The notes below the pieces were generated by a model, which saw nothing but the letters and a program-made list of their open reading frames with translations, was not told the DNA's origin and made no database searches. Shown one piece after another: positions 9,060 through 19,905 of a stretch of DNA of 64,000 nucleotides (within the stretch, counting starts at the first letter, position 1; the number at the start of each line of letters is the position of its first letter). The DNA lies in assembly GCF_003203515.1 (NCBI RefSeq), contig NZ_BGNG01000001.1, forward strand, positions 248,001 to 312,000. Direction: 5' to 3'. A program made the position numbers and the translations under genes. The DNA comes from Glaciecola sp. KUL10 (GTDB taxonomy: Bacteria > Pseudomonadota > Gammaproteobacteria > Enterobacterales > Alteromonadaceae).

Positions 9060-10349
9060 TTACTTTTGTTGGTGTTGTTCGTCTAGTTGTCGTAAAAACG
9101 CCATTTTTTGACTGAGTGTCTTTTCAAAACCGCGCTCACTGGGCTGATAGTACTTGGTTTGTGACAATTCTTCAGGTAAATATTGCTCGCCTGCTGCGTA
9201 TGCGTGTGTTTCGTTGTGCGCATAGCGATAATTTTTACCATGATTCATTTCTTTGGCTAGCGCTGTTGGTGCATTTCTTAGATGATTAGGTACGGCAAAG
9301 GCAGCGTTATTCTCCACATCCCTTTTTGCCGCCTTAAAAGCGTTATAAACCGCATTTGATTTTGGTGCGAGTGCACAATATATAACAGCTTGAGCAATGG
9401 CTCGCTCGCCTTCAGCTGCACCGACTCTGTTATAGATGTCCCAAGCGTTTAAGCATACTTGTAATGCTTTGGGATCTGCATTGCCTATATCTTCAGAAGC
9501 AATTGCCAGTAAACGTCTGGATATTGCTTGAATATCGCCCCCACTTTCAAGAAGACGAACAAACCAATAAAGGGCACCGTCAGGGCTAGAGCCGCGGACT
9601 GATTTATGAAATGCTGACAGTAAATCATAGTGCGCATCGCCATTTTTATCATAATTCAATGTTTTGACACCCATCGACATTGCGGCAATTTTTCGGGTAA
9701 TCACATTATCGCTTGCCGAATCACTCGCAATTTCTAGACTCAAAAGCAACCTACGTGCATCCCCCTCAGAGTGAGAGATAAAAGACGCTTTAACGCCTTC
9801 TTCGAAGCTAATTTGAACAGATTTTTGTTGCTCAAGGTGCTGGGTTGCTTTTTCTAATAAATCGCCCAATTCTTGATCGCTTAGCGCGTTTAAAATAAAC
9901 ACTCGCATTCGTGACAGGAGTGCGCGATTAATTGAAAAGCTAGGATTCTCAGTCGTTGCACCGATTAATATGATTTTTCCACTTTCGACAAATGGCAAAA
10001 ACGCGTCTTGCTGGGCTTTATTAAAGCGGTGTATTTCATCAACAAATACAATTTTTCGTTGGCTCAGCAAATCATCAGGGGCATCAACTGCCGCTCTGAT
10101 ATCTTTAACGCCGGAATTAATTGCGGATAAATAAATCAATTGCGCGTCTAGCTCGTGCTTTAGCACTTCTACAAGTGATGTTTTGCCGATACCAGGCGGT
10201 CCCCAAAGTAACATTGAGTAGCATTGCCCTTGCTCAACCATTTTTCGAATAGGCGCTTGATCACCCACTAGGTGTGTCTGCCCAACATAGTCTTTAAAAC
10301 TGCGAGGGCGCAGAATACTCGCTAGGGGCTCAAATGCGGTAGAAGACAT
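9060..10349 (-). CDS. rarA: Replication-associated recombination protein A (AAA+ ATPase)
   Basis: AAA+ ATPase of 429 residues (also called MgsA) acting at stalled replication forks with SSB and RecQ/RecA. Walker A is GPPGIGKTS (about 50-58) and Walker B is VDEIHRFNKAQQDA; sensor segments include GATTENPSF. The C-terminal region matches the tetramerisation domain (AMNHGKNYRYAHNE). Its ATG abuts the lolA stop, so translation is probably coupled. Confidence 0.95.
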   Translation of the reverse strand: MSSTAFEPLASILRPRSFKDYVGQTHLVGDQAPIRKMVEQGQCYSMLLWGPPGIGKTSLVEVLKHELDAQLIYLSAINSGVKDIRAAVDAPDDLLSQRKIVFVDEIHRFNKAQQDAFLPFVESGKIILIGATTENPSFSINRALLSRMRVFILNALSDQELGDLLEKATQHLEQQKSVQISFEEGVKASFISHSEGDARRLLLSLEIASDSASDNVITRKIAAMSMGVKTLNYDKNGDAHYDLLSAFHKSVRGSSPDGALYWFVRLLESGGDIQAISRRLLAIASEDIGNADPKALQVCLNAWDIYNRVGAAEGERAIAQAVIYCALAPKSNAVYNAFKAAKRDVENNAAFAVPNHLRNAPTALAKEMNHGKNYRYAHNETHAYAAGEQYLPEELSQTKYYQPSERGFEKTLSQKMAFLRQLDEQHQQK

Positions 10350-11036
10350 TTAACTAGGGCTGCGTTGATCATCTATGACGAAATAATCAGGCACGTCAAC
10401 TTTAAAGGTATTTGGATTCATAGCTTGATTTACTTTTACACTGTCAAAAGCCAATTTGTTAACTTGCCCTTGGATATCGACAGACTCCAAAGAAACCAGC
10501 GTGTCTTGGCTAAACGTCAATAAAACAGAGCGAATATTACTTGTAGGATCAACACTTACTATCGCATATTGATTTTGAGTACTCGTTTGACTGACAGTCA
10601 CTTGTTTCCATTGCTCTTCGTCATCACTGACCAGTAACATTAATGGATTATTTTGACCAATATCTTGCTGTTCGAAAATAGTTAACTGCTCTACGGCTGA
10701 ATCAAGGTTAAATACACTTTTACCGTCCGCTACCAATACGGTTTCATCTGGAAATTGTGTTTCCCATCTCATTTGATTTGGTTTTGCCAACGAAATAAGT
10801 CCACTTGCAGACTGTAATAGATTGCCTTCGTTATCAATGATTTCTTGCTTAAACTCAGCTGAATAATTGCTTGTTTTTGCAAGGATATTTTGTAGCTTTT
10901 GTTTCACTGAAGCAGTGTTTGTGACCACTGCACTGGCTTCAAGCTGGGTCAATGCATGTGCTACGTTCACATTGAAAATAGTAAACAAACCAAAACAAGT
11001 AGTTAAGACATAAGCTGAACAGTTTTGTAATTTCAT
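10350..11036 (-). CDS. lolA: Outer-membrane lipoprotein carrier protein
   Basis: Periplasmic chaperone that takes lipoproteins released by LolCDE and hands them to LolB. The 228-residue precursor has a Sec signal peptide with hydrophobic core and likely cleavage after VAHA (about residue 28). The mature part has the LolA pattern FKQEIIDNEG...SGLISLAKPNQMRWET. It lies between ftsK and rarA with 0-2 bp gaps, in one transcription unit. Confidence 0.94.
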   Translation of the reverse strand: MKLQNCSAYVLTTCFGLFTIFNVNVAHALTQLEASAVVTNTASVKQKLQNILAKTSNYSAEFKQEIIDNEGNLLQSASGLISLAKPNQMRWETQFPDETVLVADGKSVFNLDSAVEQLTIFEQQDIGQNNPLMLLVSDDEEQWKQVTVSQTSTQNQYAIVSVDPTSNIRSVLLTFSQDTLVSLESVDIQGQVNKLAFDSVKVNQAMNPNTFKVDVPDYFVIDDQRSPS

Positions 11037-11038
11037 TT

Positions 11039-13474
11039 CTAATCCTTGGGCGGTGCTTGGGCCAACACTTCTCGATTTCCGTTATGCCCTGGTGAACTTA
11101 CGACACCACTTTGTTCCATTTGTTCGACTAAGCGAGCTGCTCTATTGTAACCAATTCTGAATTTACGCTGTACACTAGACACCGATGCCTTGCGCGTTTG
11201 GGTCACAAAAGCAACGGCTTCATCGTAAAATGCATCAAATTCTTGGTCTTCATTTTCAGCTTGTTCACCGGGTAATAGAATCTCACCCGTTGATTCGCCA
11301 TTTAAAATTTCGTCAATATATTGAGGTTCGCCCCTAGCTTTCCAATCTGCGACAACAGCATGAACCTCGTGATCATCAACAAATGCCCCGTGAACTCGCG
11401 TCGTGATGCTTGTGCCCGGCGGGTTATAAAGCATGTCCCCCATACCAAGTAATGACTCTGCGCCTTGTTGGTCAAGAATGGTACGAGAGTCTATTTTACT
11501 CGATACTTGAAATGCAATTCGAGTTGGAATATTTGCTTTAATAAGCCCTGTAATCACATCTACAGATGGACGCTGGGTTGCAAGAATAAGGTGTATGCCT
11601 GCAGCCCTAGCCTTTTGCGCAATTCGTGCAATTAACTCTTCTACCTTTTTGCCAACAATCATCATCATGTCAGCAAATTCATCGACTACGACAACAATCG
11701 AAGGCAATTTATCCAATTCAGGTGCACTGTCTTCCATGCTTTCTTCAGACTTCCAAAGTGGGTCCAAAATGGGTTCGCCACTCGCTTTTGCTTCTGCAAT
11801 TTTCTTGTTGTAGCCCGCTAAATTACGAACGCCTAAGGCAGACATTAATCGATAACGCCTTTCCATTTCGCCCACACACCAGCGTAAAGCATTAGAAGCT
11901 TCTTTCATATCCGTAACGACTTCCGCAAGTAGGTGTGGAATGCCTTCATAGACAGAAAGCTCAAGCATTTTGGGGTCAATCATGATTAAGCGCACATCTT
12001 CGGGAGTGCTCTTGTATAACAGACTTAAAATCATGACGTTTACGCCGACAGATTTACCAGAACCTGTCGTACCTGCCACTAATAGATGTGGCATTTTGCC
12101 TAAATCAACCACGACAGGATTACCTGATATATCAGCCCCCAATACCATTGTTAGTGGAGATTTGGAATCTTGGAATTCGTTGGTACTGATTACTTCAGAC
12201 AGTCGCACCATTTCACGATGCTTATTAGGTAGTTCTAAGCCAATGACAGATTTGCCGGGGATGACTTCAACAACACGCACCCGAGTCGCTAACATTGCTC
12301 GGGCTAAATCAACTGAAAGAGACGTGATTTTACTGACTTTCACACCTGGCGCTAACTCGAGTTCAAAACGTGTAATCACAGGGCCAGGCAATACATCTGT
12401 TACTTGCGCTTCGACGTTGAAATCTCGTAACTTCTCTTCTAGCAAGCGAGAAACTTGCTCTAATTCGTCTGGCGAAATGGGGTTTTTAACTTTGTCAGCC
12501 CGTTGTAATAAGTCAAAACTAGGCATCTCACCAATGACTTCTGGTTTATCAACTTGAGTGGCTCTGACCGCTTGCTCTACATCTTTTAAGTCATGGATCT
12601 TATCCGGTACTTTTGAAGCTTTTGACGATTCAGTATTTGCACGTTGTTGATTAACTTCAATCGTTGGCTTTTCGACGGGACTGGCGTTTAGGCTTTCATC
12701 TACTTCAAACACGGTATCAGGAATCGTAAAAGCTTGAGTTTCTTTTAAACTCGAAGATGAAGTAGATTTTGGTGGCTCTGCGCGAAGGCTCGTAATATTG
12801 ACTTTTTGTTTGCTAGCTTGCTCTGTTTCCGTATTGGATTGATCTTCTAATTTGTTACTTGAGAAATCAGGAAGTGAAAGTTGCTGAACTTTAATGGGTA
12901 ATTTAGCGACGGCTTTAGCTTGAGTAATTGTAAAAGCGCCTAGGTTATCAATAATTGAAATCCAAGAAATGCCTGTAGATAGCGTAAATCCAGTGCAAAA
13001 GAAGCAAAGTAATAAGAGAACGGTCCCTACGAAGCTAAAATGAGGAACAAGTGCAGCGCCTATAATATCACCCATTGCACCGCCAGCCGATACTGAGTAG
13101 AAATCATCAAAGTTCATACTCGCCAAACCGGTAAACCCAAAGACTAATAGCAAAGCGCCAATGATGCGAAGTGAGATCGTGAGAAAATCTAATTGCTTCG
13201 GGTTTCTGATATGTAAGAAAATATACCAACCACAAAAAGCTAGTACGAACGGCACTGTGTATGCCGTTATACCGAAGGTAAACAAAAATATATCAGCAAC
13301 CCATGCGCCAATTGGGCCCATTAAATTGCTAACTTCATTATTTAAGCCTGCTTGGCTCCAGCCCGGATCACTTGGATGGAAAGTAGCCAATGCTATGAGC
13401 AAAAAGAAAGCGCAGGTGCATGACAGCATGATCCCCACTTCCATTATTCGCTGTGTACCGGATAATCGCGCCAT
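11039..13474 (-). CDS. ftsK: DNA translocase FtsK
   Basis: Divisome protein that pumps DNA across the septum and activates XerCD recombination at dif. At 811 residues it has about four N-terminal membrane segments (20-185), a low-complexity linker (190-310) much shorter than in E. coli (1329 residues total), and the motor domain with Walker A GTTGSGKS near residues 465-473 and Walker [14 protein letters not shown]. The C-terminal gamma winged helix ([21 protein letters not shown]) reads KOPS. It lies downstream of lrp, as in E. coli. Confidence 0.97.
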   Translation of the reverse strand: MARLSGTQRIMEVGIMLSCTCAFFLLIALATFHPSDPGWSQAGLNNEVSNLMGPIGAWVADIFLFTFGITAYTVPFVLAFCGWYIFLHIRNPKQLDFLTISLRIIGALLLVFGFTGLASMNFDDFYSVSAGGAMGDIIGAALVPHFSFVGTVLLLLCFFCTGFTLSTGISWISIIDNLGAFTITQAKAVAKLPIKVQQLSLPDFSSNKLEDQSNTETEQASKQKVNITSLRAEPPKSTSSSSLKETQAFTIPDTVFEVDESLNASPVEKPTIEVNQQRANTESSKASKVPDKIHDLKDVEQAVRATQVDKPEVIGEMPSFDLLQRADKVKNPISPDELEQVSRLLEEKLRDFNVEAQVTDVLPGPVITRFELELAPGVKVSKITSLSVDLARAMLATRVRVVEVIPGKSVIGLELPNKHREMVRLSEVISTNEFQDSKSPLTMVLGADISGNPVVVDLGKMPHLLVAGTTGSGKSVGVNVMILSLLYKSTPEDVRLIMIDPKMLELSVYEGIPHLLAEVVTDMKEASNALRWCVGEMERRYRLMSALGVRNLAGYNKKIAEAKASGEPILDPLWKSEESMEDSAPELDKLPSIVVVVDEFADMMMIVGKKVEELIARIAQKARAAGIHLILATQRPSVDVITGLIKANIPTRIAFQVSSKIDSRTILDQQGAESLLGMGDMLYNPPGTSITTRVHGAFVDDHEVHAVVADWKARGEPQYIDEILNGESTGEILLPGEQAENEDQEFDAFYDEAVAFVTQTRKASVSSVQRKFRIGYNRAARLVEQMEQSGVVSSPGHNGNREVLAQAPPKD

Positions 13475-13735
13475 ATCCCCTACATTTTCTCTTTAAGAAT
13501 TATTAAGCCGAACTATTATTATATTTTTAGGCTTGTTTTTATTGTTATTTATATTGTTATTTATTTGGGTCTACAAGTTGTTTGCTTATTAGTTGTGCTA
13601 TCTAGCGTTTAAGCCTCTGTATCACTATACAATAACACAATCGACGTAAAGGAACATAGTCGCTATTGCTGTCGTGCCCTAGAATTAAACTGCACTAAAC
13701 TGAATAAAATCAACATTGAATCAAAAACCGATTCG

Positions 13736-14221
13736 TTACTTTTCGCTAATTTTTATAGCGTTGCTGTGTTTGACTTCTTCCATTACGACATAGGTTCTTG
13801 ATTCACTTACTCCAGGCAACCTTAGTAGTGTATCGCCTAATAGTTTTCGATAACTAGACATATCAGCAACACGTGCTTTTAATAAAAAATCAAAATTACC
13901 AGAAACTAAGTGACACTCTTGAATATCATCTTGGTCTTGCACTGCCGCAGAAAATTCTGCAAAGATATCAACAGAGGTTTTACTCAAGGTAATTTCTACA
14001 AACACTAGCATAGCTGCACCTAGCATTTCAGGGTTAAGTAGTGCGACATAACCTTTGATATAACCCTGCTGCTCTAACCTCTTTACTCTTTCAAGGCAGG
14101 GGCTAGGGCTTAGTCCAACTTGTTGTGACAATTCAACATTTGATATCTTTCCATTTCTTTGAAGCGCAATCAGTATTTTTCTATCTAATCGATCGATGTG
14201 TTTCGGGGTTTTTACAAGCAT
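13736..14221 (-). CDS. lrp: Leucine-responsive regulatory protein
   Basis: Lrp/AsnC family regulator, 161 residues from ATG 14221; the longer frame would need a TTG start and exceeds the normal length of about 164. The N-terminal HTH (DRKILIALQRNGKISNVELS, then SPSPCLERVKRLE) is followed by the RAM ligand-binding domain (VFVEITLSK...VSGNFDFLLKARV). Position upstream of ftsK marks it as global Lrp. It is divergent from alanine dehydrogenase, a common Lrp target, and shares a 120 bp A+T-rich promoter region with it. Confidence 0.92.
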   Translation of the reverse strand: MLVKTPKHIDRLDRKILIALQRNGKISNVELSQQVGLSPSPCLERVKRLEQQGYIKGYVALLNPEMLGAAMLVFVEITLSKTSVDIFAEFSAAVQDQDDIQECHLVSGNFDFLLKARVADMSSYRKLLGDTLLRLPGVSESRTYVVMEEVKHSNAIKISEK

Positions 14222-14341
14222 ATTAAATTCTTCAAAATACGTATTAAGCAATATATTAATTCGTTTCAAAGAAATCTTCAGTATTTTTGTTTGTTAAAAT
14301 TAGATTAAACTTTGCGCATAAAATAACGACGGAAAATAATT

Positions 14342-15472
14342 ATGCTTATTGGTGTACCAAAAGAAATAAAAAATCACGAATACAGAGTTGGCTTAACCCC
14401 TGCCGCAGTTCAAGAGTTTGTTAATCACGGTCATAGCGTTGTGGTTGAAACTAATGCAGGCACGTCTATTGGCTTTACCGACGAGTTATACATTAATGCT
14501 GGTGCTAGCATTGCTAGTTCAGCAGAAGAAGTATTTGCTCAAGCCGAGATGATTGTGAAAGTAAAAGAGCCTCAAGCTAATGAATGTAGAATGTTGCGCG
14601 AAGGTCAGACTTTATATACTTATTTACACCTTGCACCTGATCCGCAGCAAACTAAACTCTTAGTTGAGTCTGGCGCGACGTGTATTGCTTATGAAACCGT
14701 GACCGATAATAGAGGCACCCTTCCACTGTTGGCCCCAATGAGCGAAGTTGCAGGTCGTATGTCAATTCAAGCAGGTGCGCATTACCTAGAAAAAGCAAAT
14801 GGCGGCAGCGGCACATTATTAGGTGGAGTGCCAGGTGTAGCACCGGGTAAGGTACTGATTATTGGTGGCGGTGTCGTGGGTGTTAACGCAGCGAAGATGG
14901 CAATGGGACTTGGCGCCGATGTGACCATACTGGATCGCTCGTTAAATCGTTTGCGTGAACTAGATGATATATTTGAAGGGCGACTTGCGACTGTATTTTC
15001 TACCTCTGAAGCGATTGATTATTACTCATCAAGAGCTGATTTGGTCGTTGGAGCAGTATTGATCCCAGGCGCAGCAGCACCAAAACTACTCACGCGTGAA
15101 CATATTAAAAATATGAAACCCGGTTCTGTCTTAGTTGATGTAGCAATTGATCAAGGTGGATGTTTTGAGACTTCACAAGCAACCACGCATCAAGATCCTG
15201 TTTATATTATTGATGATGTTGTGCACTATTGCGTGGCTAATATGCCAGGCGGTGTAGCCAGAACTTCAACAATGGCATTAAACAATGCAACGCTTCCTTT
15301 TGGCTTAGCTTTAGCTAACAAAGGACCTAAACAAGCCATGCTTGATGATGAACACTTGTTAAACGGATTGAACGTGCATAAAGGCTTGGTAACTTACAAG
15401 GCCGTTGTCGATGCTTTGGGTGACGAACTTAATCTTACTTACATGCCAGCGAGACAGGCAATAGAAAAGTAA
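14342..15472 (+). CDS. ald: Alanine dehydrogenase
   Basis: NAD-dependent enzyme interconverting L-alanine with pyruvate and ammonia. The 376-residue protein begins [20 protein letters not shown], with the substrate-binding Arg and Lys typical of the AlaDH/PNT family. The Rossmann [10 protein letters not shown] motif lies near residues 174-183. It is divergent from lrp, suggesting Lrp control in response to amino acids, and is followed by a strong terminator. Confidence 0.96.
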   Translation: MLIGVPKEIKNHEYRVGLTPAAVQEFVNHGHSVVVETNAGTSIGFTDELYINAGASIASSAEEVFAQAEMIVKVKEPQANECRMLREGQTLYTYLHLAPDPQQTKLLVESGATCIAYETVTDNRGTLPLLAPMSEVAGRMSIQAGAHYLEKANGGSGTLLGGVPGVAPGKVLIIGGGVVGVNAAKMAMGLGADVTILDRSLNRLRELDDIFEGRLATVFSTSEAIDYYSSRADLVVGAVLIPGAAAPKLLTREHIKNMKPGSVLVDVAIDQGGCFETSQATTHQDPVYIIDDVVHYCVANMPGGVARTSTMALNNATLPFGLALANKGPKQAMLDDEHLLNGLNVHKGLVTYKAVVDALGDELNLTYMPARQAIEK

Positions 15473-15498
15473 GAAAGGATTAAAGATTGTTTGATTAA

Positions 15499-15530
15499 GC
15501 GCCAATGACTTTTGTTGTTGGCGCTTTTTT
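15499..15530 (+). terminator. Rho-independent terminator of ald
   Basis: GCGCCAA (15499-15505) and TTGGCGC (15518-15524) form a 7 bp stem with a 12 nt loop, followed by six T. It also lies at the end of the convergent pyrF. Confidence 0.85.
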
Positions 15531-15532
15531 AT

Positions 15533-16237
15533 TTAGGCTATCGAATTATTTATTTGTTCAAGAACGTTTTGAGGTTGTTCAGCTAAGGTAATTGGACGAC
15601 CGATCACCAAATAGTCTACGCCAGCGTTAACTGCTTCTTTTGGTGTTAACACTCGTTTTTGGTCTTGTTTATCAGCACCTTCAGGTCTTATCCCAGGTGT
15701 GACTAATTTAAAGTCAGGGTCAAGTAGACCTCTAAGCACTTTTGCTTCTTGTGCTGAACAGACTATGCCATCCAAACCTGCATCTTGTGTTAGCAAAGCA
15801 AGCTTCTGTACTTGCTCAATAATCGCTGTATCACCGATAACCTTATCTAACTGCTGTTGATCCATACTGGTAAGCACCGTGACTGCAGTTAATAGTGGAC
15901 GCTTATCGCCAAATTCATTTAAAGCGGTCATTGCAGCTTTCATCATCATATCGCCGCCACTTGCGTGTACATTCACCATCCATACACCCAATTTTGCTGC
16001 AGCTACGCATGCTTTGGCGACAGTATTTGGGATATCGTGGAATTTAAGATCTAAAAACACATCAAAGCCTAATGCAACGACTTCTTTCACAAAATCAGGG
16101 CCAAGATAGGTAAACATTTCTTTGCCAATTTTTAACTTACATTTTTTCGGGTCAAGTTGATTGACCAAAGAAAAAGCATCTGACTTATTGTCAAAGTCTA
16201 AGGCAACAATGACGATGGGATCGGTGTGTTTATTCAT
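15533..16237 (-). CDS. pyrF: Orotidine 5'-phosphate decarboxylase
   Basis: Last step of UMP synthesis. The 234-residue TIM barrel has the catalytic Lys/Asp cluster [11 protein letters not shown], the N-terminal ALDF segment and the phosphate-binding TPGIRPEG and VIGRPIT loops. It is the distal gene of the ihfB-lapA-lapB-pyrF run, as in E. coli, separated from lapB by 61 bp. Confidence 0.96.
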   Translation of the reverse strand: MNKHTDPIVIVALDFDNKSDAFSLVNQLDPKKCKLKIGKEMFTYLGPDFVKEVVALGFDVFLDLKFHDIPNTVAKACVAAAKLGVWMVNVHASGGDMMMKAAMTALNEFGDKRPLLTAVTVLTSMDQQQLDKVIGDTAIIEQVQKLALLTQDAGLDGIVCSAQEAKVLRGLLDPDFKLVTPGIRPEGADKQDQKRVLTPKEAVNAGVDYLVIGRPITLAEQPQNVLEQINNSIA

Positions 16238-16298
16238 AGTTTTGATTCTAATTTGCTAGCATTTAAATTGGTATTGAGTTGATGGTCTAGATTCTCTT

Positions 16299-17468
16299 CT
16301 ACTCGCCGTCTAGCCCTTTAATCGGTTTAATGACAGACCATTTTTTACAAGATGGACAAAGCCAATGTAACTGTCTACCTGAGAATCCGCAGCTATGGCA
16401 ACGATATTTTGGTCTTTGCGAAATTTGTTTATCTAGTAAACCTTGCAAGTGCTCAAGGCTTTTTTGAGCAGCTTGCCCGTCATAATTACTTTCGTATAAA
16501 GCTAACAAGCGTTTAAAACCACGCATAGTAGGATGTTTTTGTAACTGAGCAACCAAAATATCTATCGCTTCTTTTGTTTCGCCTTTTCTAGCGATTAATC
16601 CAACTTTTGCGATATAGGAAGATGCGCATTTTTGCCAATAGGGTTCGAGAAACTCTTCTAGTTGAACCCAACCATCAACTTTTGATGCACATTGTTCCAA
16701 ATGCGGAATCGCTTCGCTTAACCAATCTAAGTCACGTTTTGGGACTTCTGAAAAATATTCAACTGCTTTTGCATATTCTTCTTTTTCGATGGATAACTTA
16801 CCCAGTTCTAACCAGCCTCTTACTTGAGTGCCATCTATCACGACCGCTTTTTGAAGCAGTGTATTGGCTTTATCATACTCTTTGTCTTCTAGATGAAGCT
16901 TAGCTTGTTCACAATAAAAATGAGAGAGTAATAAGTATAAGTGTTGTTCTTTGGGTGTGACTTGAATGCTTCTACTAGCAAGCTCTATTGCTTTGTTCCA
17001 TTCTTTAGTCACTTGATAAATATTAAATAGTTTCTTTTGTGCCAATTCAAAATGAGTTTCATTTTCGAGTAATTGGATAAAAACACCTTCGGCGCGTTCC
17101 AAAAATCCCGCTAATAAATAATCAGTGCCCAGTTCGACCAGCGCCAAGGCTTCTTGCCGACTGTTGATTTCATCACGGCTAATGAGGTTTTGATGGACAC
17201 GAATTGCGCGGTCTAATTCGCCACGGTGCCTGAAGAAATTACCCATCGCAATATGAGTCTCGACGGTGTCGTTGTTCACACTTATCATCTTAATAAGCGT
17301 ATCGACTGCCTTATCAGGTTCATCAGATAAGAGAAAATTTAAGCCTTTGTAATAGTGCTTAGAAAGAATAGACGACTGTTTACGCTGTGCTTTGCGAAGA
17401 CTGTTGCGCCCCATCACCCACCCATAGGCTACGGCAACTGGAAGAGACAAGAATAACCATTCAAGCAT
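16299..17468 (-). CDS. lapB: Lipopolysaccharide assembly protein B
   Basis: Formerly YciM. It is anchored by one N-terminal membrane helix (about 1-20), followed by cytoplasmic TPR repeats (about 40-340) and a C-terminal rubredoxin-like zinc module with two CxxC pairs (CHSCGF and CPSCKK). In E. coli LapB directs FtsH to degrade LpxC and so sets LPS synthesis rate. The length of 389 residues is normal. It starts 4 bp after lapA, so the two are cotranslated. Confidence 0.95.
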   Translation of the reverse strand: MLEWLFLSLPVAVAYGWVMGRNSLRKAQRKQSSILSKHYYKGLNFLLSDEPDKAVDTLIKMISVNNDTVETHIAMGNFFRHRGELDRAIRVHQNLISRDEINSRQEALALVELGTDYLLAGFLERAEGVFIQLLENETHFELAQKKLFNIYQVTKEWNKAIELASRSIQVTPKEQHLYLLLSHFYCEQAKLHLEDKEYDKANTLLQKAVVIDGTQVRGWLELGKLSIEKEEYAKAVEYFSEVPKRDLDWLSEAIPHLEQCASKVDGWVQLEEFLEPYWQKCASSYIAKVGLIARKGETKEAIDILVAQLQKHPTMRGFKRLLALYESNYDGQAAQKSLEHLQGLLDKQISQRPKYRCHSCGFSGRQLHWLCPSCKKWSVIKPIKGLDGE

Positions 17469-17472
17469 AGGC

Positions 17473-17730
17473 TTAAGATTCTTTCGAGAGCTTTTTGATG
17501 CGATGCATAAGAATTTTATTATACATACGAGCAGATAAAAACTTGAACGACATAATAAGAAGGCCCAGCAATAAACCTATCGCTAAGTTAATTACCATAA
17601 ACGTTGAAAGTCTAATTTCGGCTTTTGCGATAAGGTAATTGACGGTGATAAGTTGAGAGTTTTGTGACCCAATGACAATCGCGATAAATAATACTAACAA
17701 TACTGCAATAAAAAGGATTATTCCTTTCAT
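17473..17730 (-). CDS. lapA: Lipopolysaccharide assembly protein A domain protein
   Basis: Small protein (85 residues; YciS, DUF1049) with two membrane helices, about 1-22 and 42-65, and a short basic cytoplasmic tail. It is partnered with LapB in LPS assembly. It lies between ihfB (35 bp) and lapB (4 bp). Confidence 0.92.
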   Translation of the reverse strand: MKGIILFIAVLLVLFIAIVIGSQNSQLITVNYLIAKAEIRLSTFMVINLAIGLLLGLLIMSFKFLSARMYNKILMHRIKKLSKES

Positions 17731-17765
17731 CCTTGGGCCTCAATAACTACTAAGTGGAATATTGG

Positions 17766-18044
17766 TTACAGGTCAACTCTGTCTCTGAGTTCTTTACCTG
17801 CTTTAAAATGCGGAACGTGTTTGCCTGTTAGTTCGACTTTGTCACCCGTTTTAGGATTTCTGCCTACTCTTGGCGCTCTATAGTGCAACGAAAAACTACC
17901 AAAACCACGTATTTCGATTCTGTCGCCTTTTTGAAGTGTCTGAGCCATTTGCTCTAGTAACTCTTTAATGGCTAATTCTAGTTCTTTACCTTGAAGGTGT
18001 TGAGCTTTTTCGCCTAAGCGTTCGATTAATTCAGATTTGGTCAC
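17766..18044 (-). CDS. ihfB: Integration host factor subunit beta
   Basis: DNA-bending HU/IHF family protein of 92 residues. It has the family signature [21 protein letters not shown], including the conserved proline arm that intercalates in the minor groove. It follows rpsA, as in E. coli, across a strong hairpin. Confidence 0.96.
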   Translation of the reverse strand: MTKSELIERLGEKAQHLQGKELELAIKELLEQMAQTLQKGDRIEIRGFGSFSLHYRAPRVGRNPKTGDKVELTGKHVPHFKAGKELRDRVDL

Positions 18045-18094
18045 AATAATCCCCTATAAAAAGAATGATAACAAGTAACCTGGTGGAGAATATA

Positions 18095-18118
18095 GGAGCG
18101 ACGAAAATTCGTCGCTCC
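18095..18118 (-). terminator. Hairpin after rpsA, probable terminator
   Basis: GGAGCGACGAA and TTCGTCGCTCC form a perfect 11 bp stem with a 2 nt loop in this register. It lies 8 bp beyond the rpsA stop. On the minus strand the following TATATTCT is only a weak U tract, so some read-through into ihfB is likely. Confidence 0.6.
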
Positions 18119-18126
18119 GAAAGGTT

Positions 18127-19800
18127 TTATTCGCCTTTAGCAGCTTTGAAAGCTTCTGCGAACGCGTTAGAGAAACCTGCTTCTTCGCCTTGATTGTTAA
18201 CTTTATCGATCGCTTCTTTTTCGTCAGCTTGATCTTTAGCCTTAACAGACAAGTTTACTACGCGGTTCTTACGGTCAACGCCCATGAATTTAGCATCAAT
18301 TGTTTCACCAACTGTTACTACTTCATTTGCATCTTCCACGCGGTCACGTGCTAAATCACCAATACGGATATAACCAACAACTTCTTCACCAAGTTGTACA
18401 GATACACCTTTAGCATCGGCCTCGATTACTGTTCCATTAACAATAGCACCTTTTTTGTTATCTGTCAGATACTTATTGAATGGGTCTTCTTCGATTTGCT
18501 TAACACCAAGAGAGATTCTTTCACGCTCTGGGTCGACTTGTAGAACAACTGCAGAGATTTCGTCGCCCTTCTTATAGTCGCGAACAGCTTCTTCGCCAGT
18601 CTTCTGCCATGAGATATCAGACAAGTGAACAAGACCGTCAATACCACCGTCAAGACCGATAAAGATACCGAAGTCTGTGATTGACTTGATCTTACCAGAT
18701 ACTTTGTCGCCTTTTTCGTGCGACTTAGCGAATGTTTCCCAAGGGTTATCGATGCACTGTTTAAGGCCTAGAGAAATACGACGACGTTCTTCGTCAATTT
18801 CAAGCACCATTACTTCAACAACATCACCTAAGTTAACCACTTTAGATGGGTGGATGTTTTTGTTTGTCCAATCCATTTCTGAAACGTGAACAAGACCTTC
18901 AACACCGTCTTCGATCTCTACGAAGCAACCGTAGTCAGTAAGGTTAGTCACTGCACCGCTTAGGCGAGCGCCTTCTGGGTAACGGTTAGCAATTTCTTGC
19001 CATGGATCGTTGCCCATTTGCTTCATACCAAGAGAAACACGAGACTTCTCTTTGTCGAACTTCAATACTTTAACATTGATTTCGTCACCAACATTTACGA
19101 TTTCACTTGGGTGCTTAACGCGTTTCCAAGCCATATCTGTAATGTGTAGTAGACCGTCAACACCACCTAAGTCTACGAATGCACCGTAGTCTGTAAGGTT
19201 TTTAACGATACCTTTAACTTCATCACCTTCTTCAAGGTTAGAAAGTAACTGGTCACGTTCTGCACTGCTTTCCGCTTCGATAACTGCACGGCGAGAAACA
19301 ACGACGTTATTACGCTTAGCATCAAGCTTAATAACTTTAAATTCTAATTCTTTACCTTCAAGGTGTACTGTTTCGCGAACAGGACGTACATCAACAAGTG
19401 AACCAGGTAAGAAAGCGCGAACTGTATTTACTTCAACAGTGAAACCGCCTTTAACTTTACCGTTAATAACACCTTTGATGGTTTCTTTCTCTTCGTATGC
19501 TTTTTCAAGCTCAACCCAAGCTTCATGACGCTTAGCTTTTTCGCGAGAAAGGATTGTTTCACCAAATCCATCTTCTACTGCATCTAGTGCTACATCAACA
19601 GAATCACCTACTTCGATTTCAAGTGAGCCGTCTAATGCGCGGAATTGGTCAACAGGAATTGCGCTTTCTGATTTAAGTCCGGCATCAACAAGTACGATGT
19701 CTTTGTCGATTGATACTACTGTACCTTTAACGATTGCGCCTGGACGAGTTTCAAGCTGTGTTAAGCTTTCTTCAAAAAGCTGTGCAAAATTTTCAGTCAT
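18127..19800 (-). CDS. rpsA: 30S ribosomal protein S1
   Basis: Protein of 557 residues with six S1 RNA-binding repeats. The first two bind the ribosome and the rest capture mRNA during initiation. Repeats are visible as recurring GxVxxxxDxGxFVxL...GLxHxS blocks. The start has no good Shine-Dalgarno sequence, as is known for the autoregulated rpsA of E. coli, and the leader holds a hairpin with GGA in the loop (19862-19886). It follows cmk, the conserved order. Confidence 0.97.
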   Translation of the reverse strand: MTENFAQLFEESLTQLETRPGAIVKGTVVSIDKDIVLVDAGLKSESAIPVDQFRALDGSLEIEVGDSVDVALDAVEDGFGETILSREKAKRHEAWVELEKAYEEKETIKGVINGKVKGGFTVEVNTVRAFLPGSLVDVRPVRETVHLEGKELEFKVIKLDAKRNNVVVSRRAVIEAESSAERDQLLSNLEEGDEVKGIVKNLTDYGAFVDLGGVDGLLHITDMAWKRVKHPSEIVNVGDEINVKVLKFDKEKSRVSLGMKQMGNDPWQEIANRYPEGARLSGAVTNLTDYGCFVEIEDGVEGLVHVSEMDWTNKNIHPSKVVNLGDVVEVMVLEIDEERRRISLGLKQCIDNPWETFAKSHEKGDKVSGKIKSITDFGIFIGLDGGIDGLVHLSDISWQKTGEEAVRDYKKGDEISAVVLQVDPERERISLGVKQIEEDPFNKYLTDNKKGAIVNGTVIEADAKGVSVQLGEEVVGYIRIGDLARDRVEDANEVVTVGETIDAKFMGVDRKNRVVNLSVKAKDQADEKEAIDKVNNQGEEAGFSNAFAEAFKAAKGE

Positions 19801-19861
19801 ATTAGAAATTATCTTAATTTAATCCGTAATTACATCCATTAGATCACGGGGTTGTTAGTAA

Positions 19862-19886
19862 AGCAGCTTTCATCCTGAAGGCTGTT
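19862..19886 (-). promoter_or_regulatory. GGA-loop hairpin in the rpsA leader
   Basis: On the minus strand, AACAGCCTTCA and TGAAAGCTGCT flank a GGA loop, with one mismatch and one G-U pair. It lies about 62-86 nt before the rpsA ATG. The E. coli rpsA translation initiation region is known to use stacked hairpins with GGA loops for S1 autoregulation. Equivalence here is inferred from position and shape. Confidence 0.45.
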
Positions 19887-19905
19887 ATGGTTTAGATTTC
19901 ACGGC

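Noticed and set aside
11970-12557. A 195-codon open frame antisense to ftsK, and similar long antisense frames inside gyrA.
   Set aside because: The opposite strand is plainly coding for conserved FtsK and GyrA domains. The antisense translations are rich in Ser/Thr/Pro and resemble no known family; they are reading-frame shadows.
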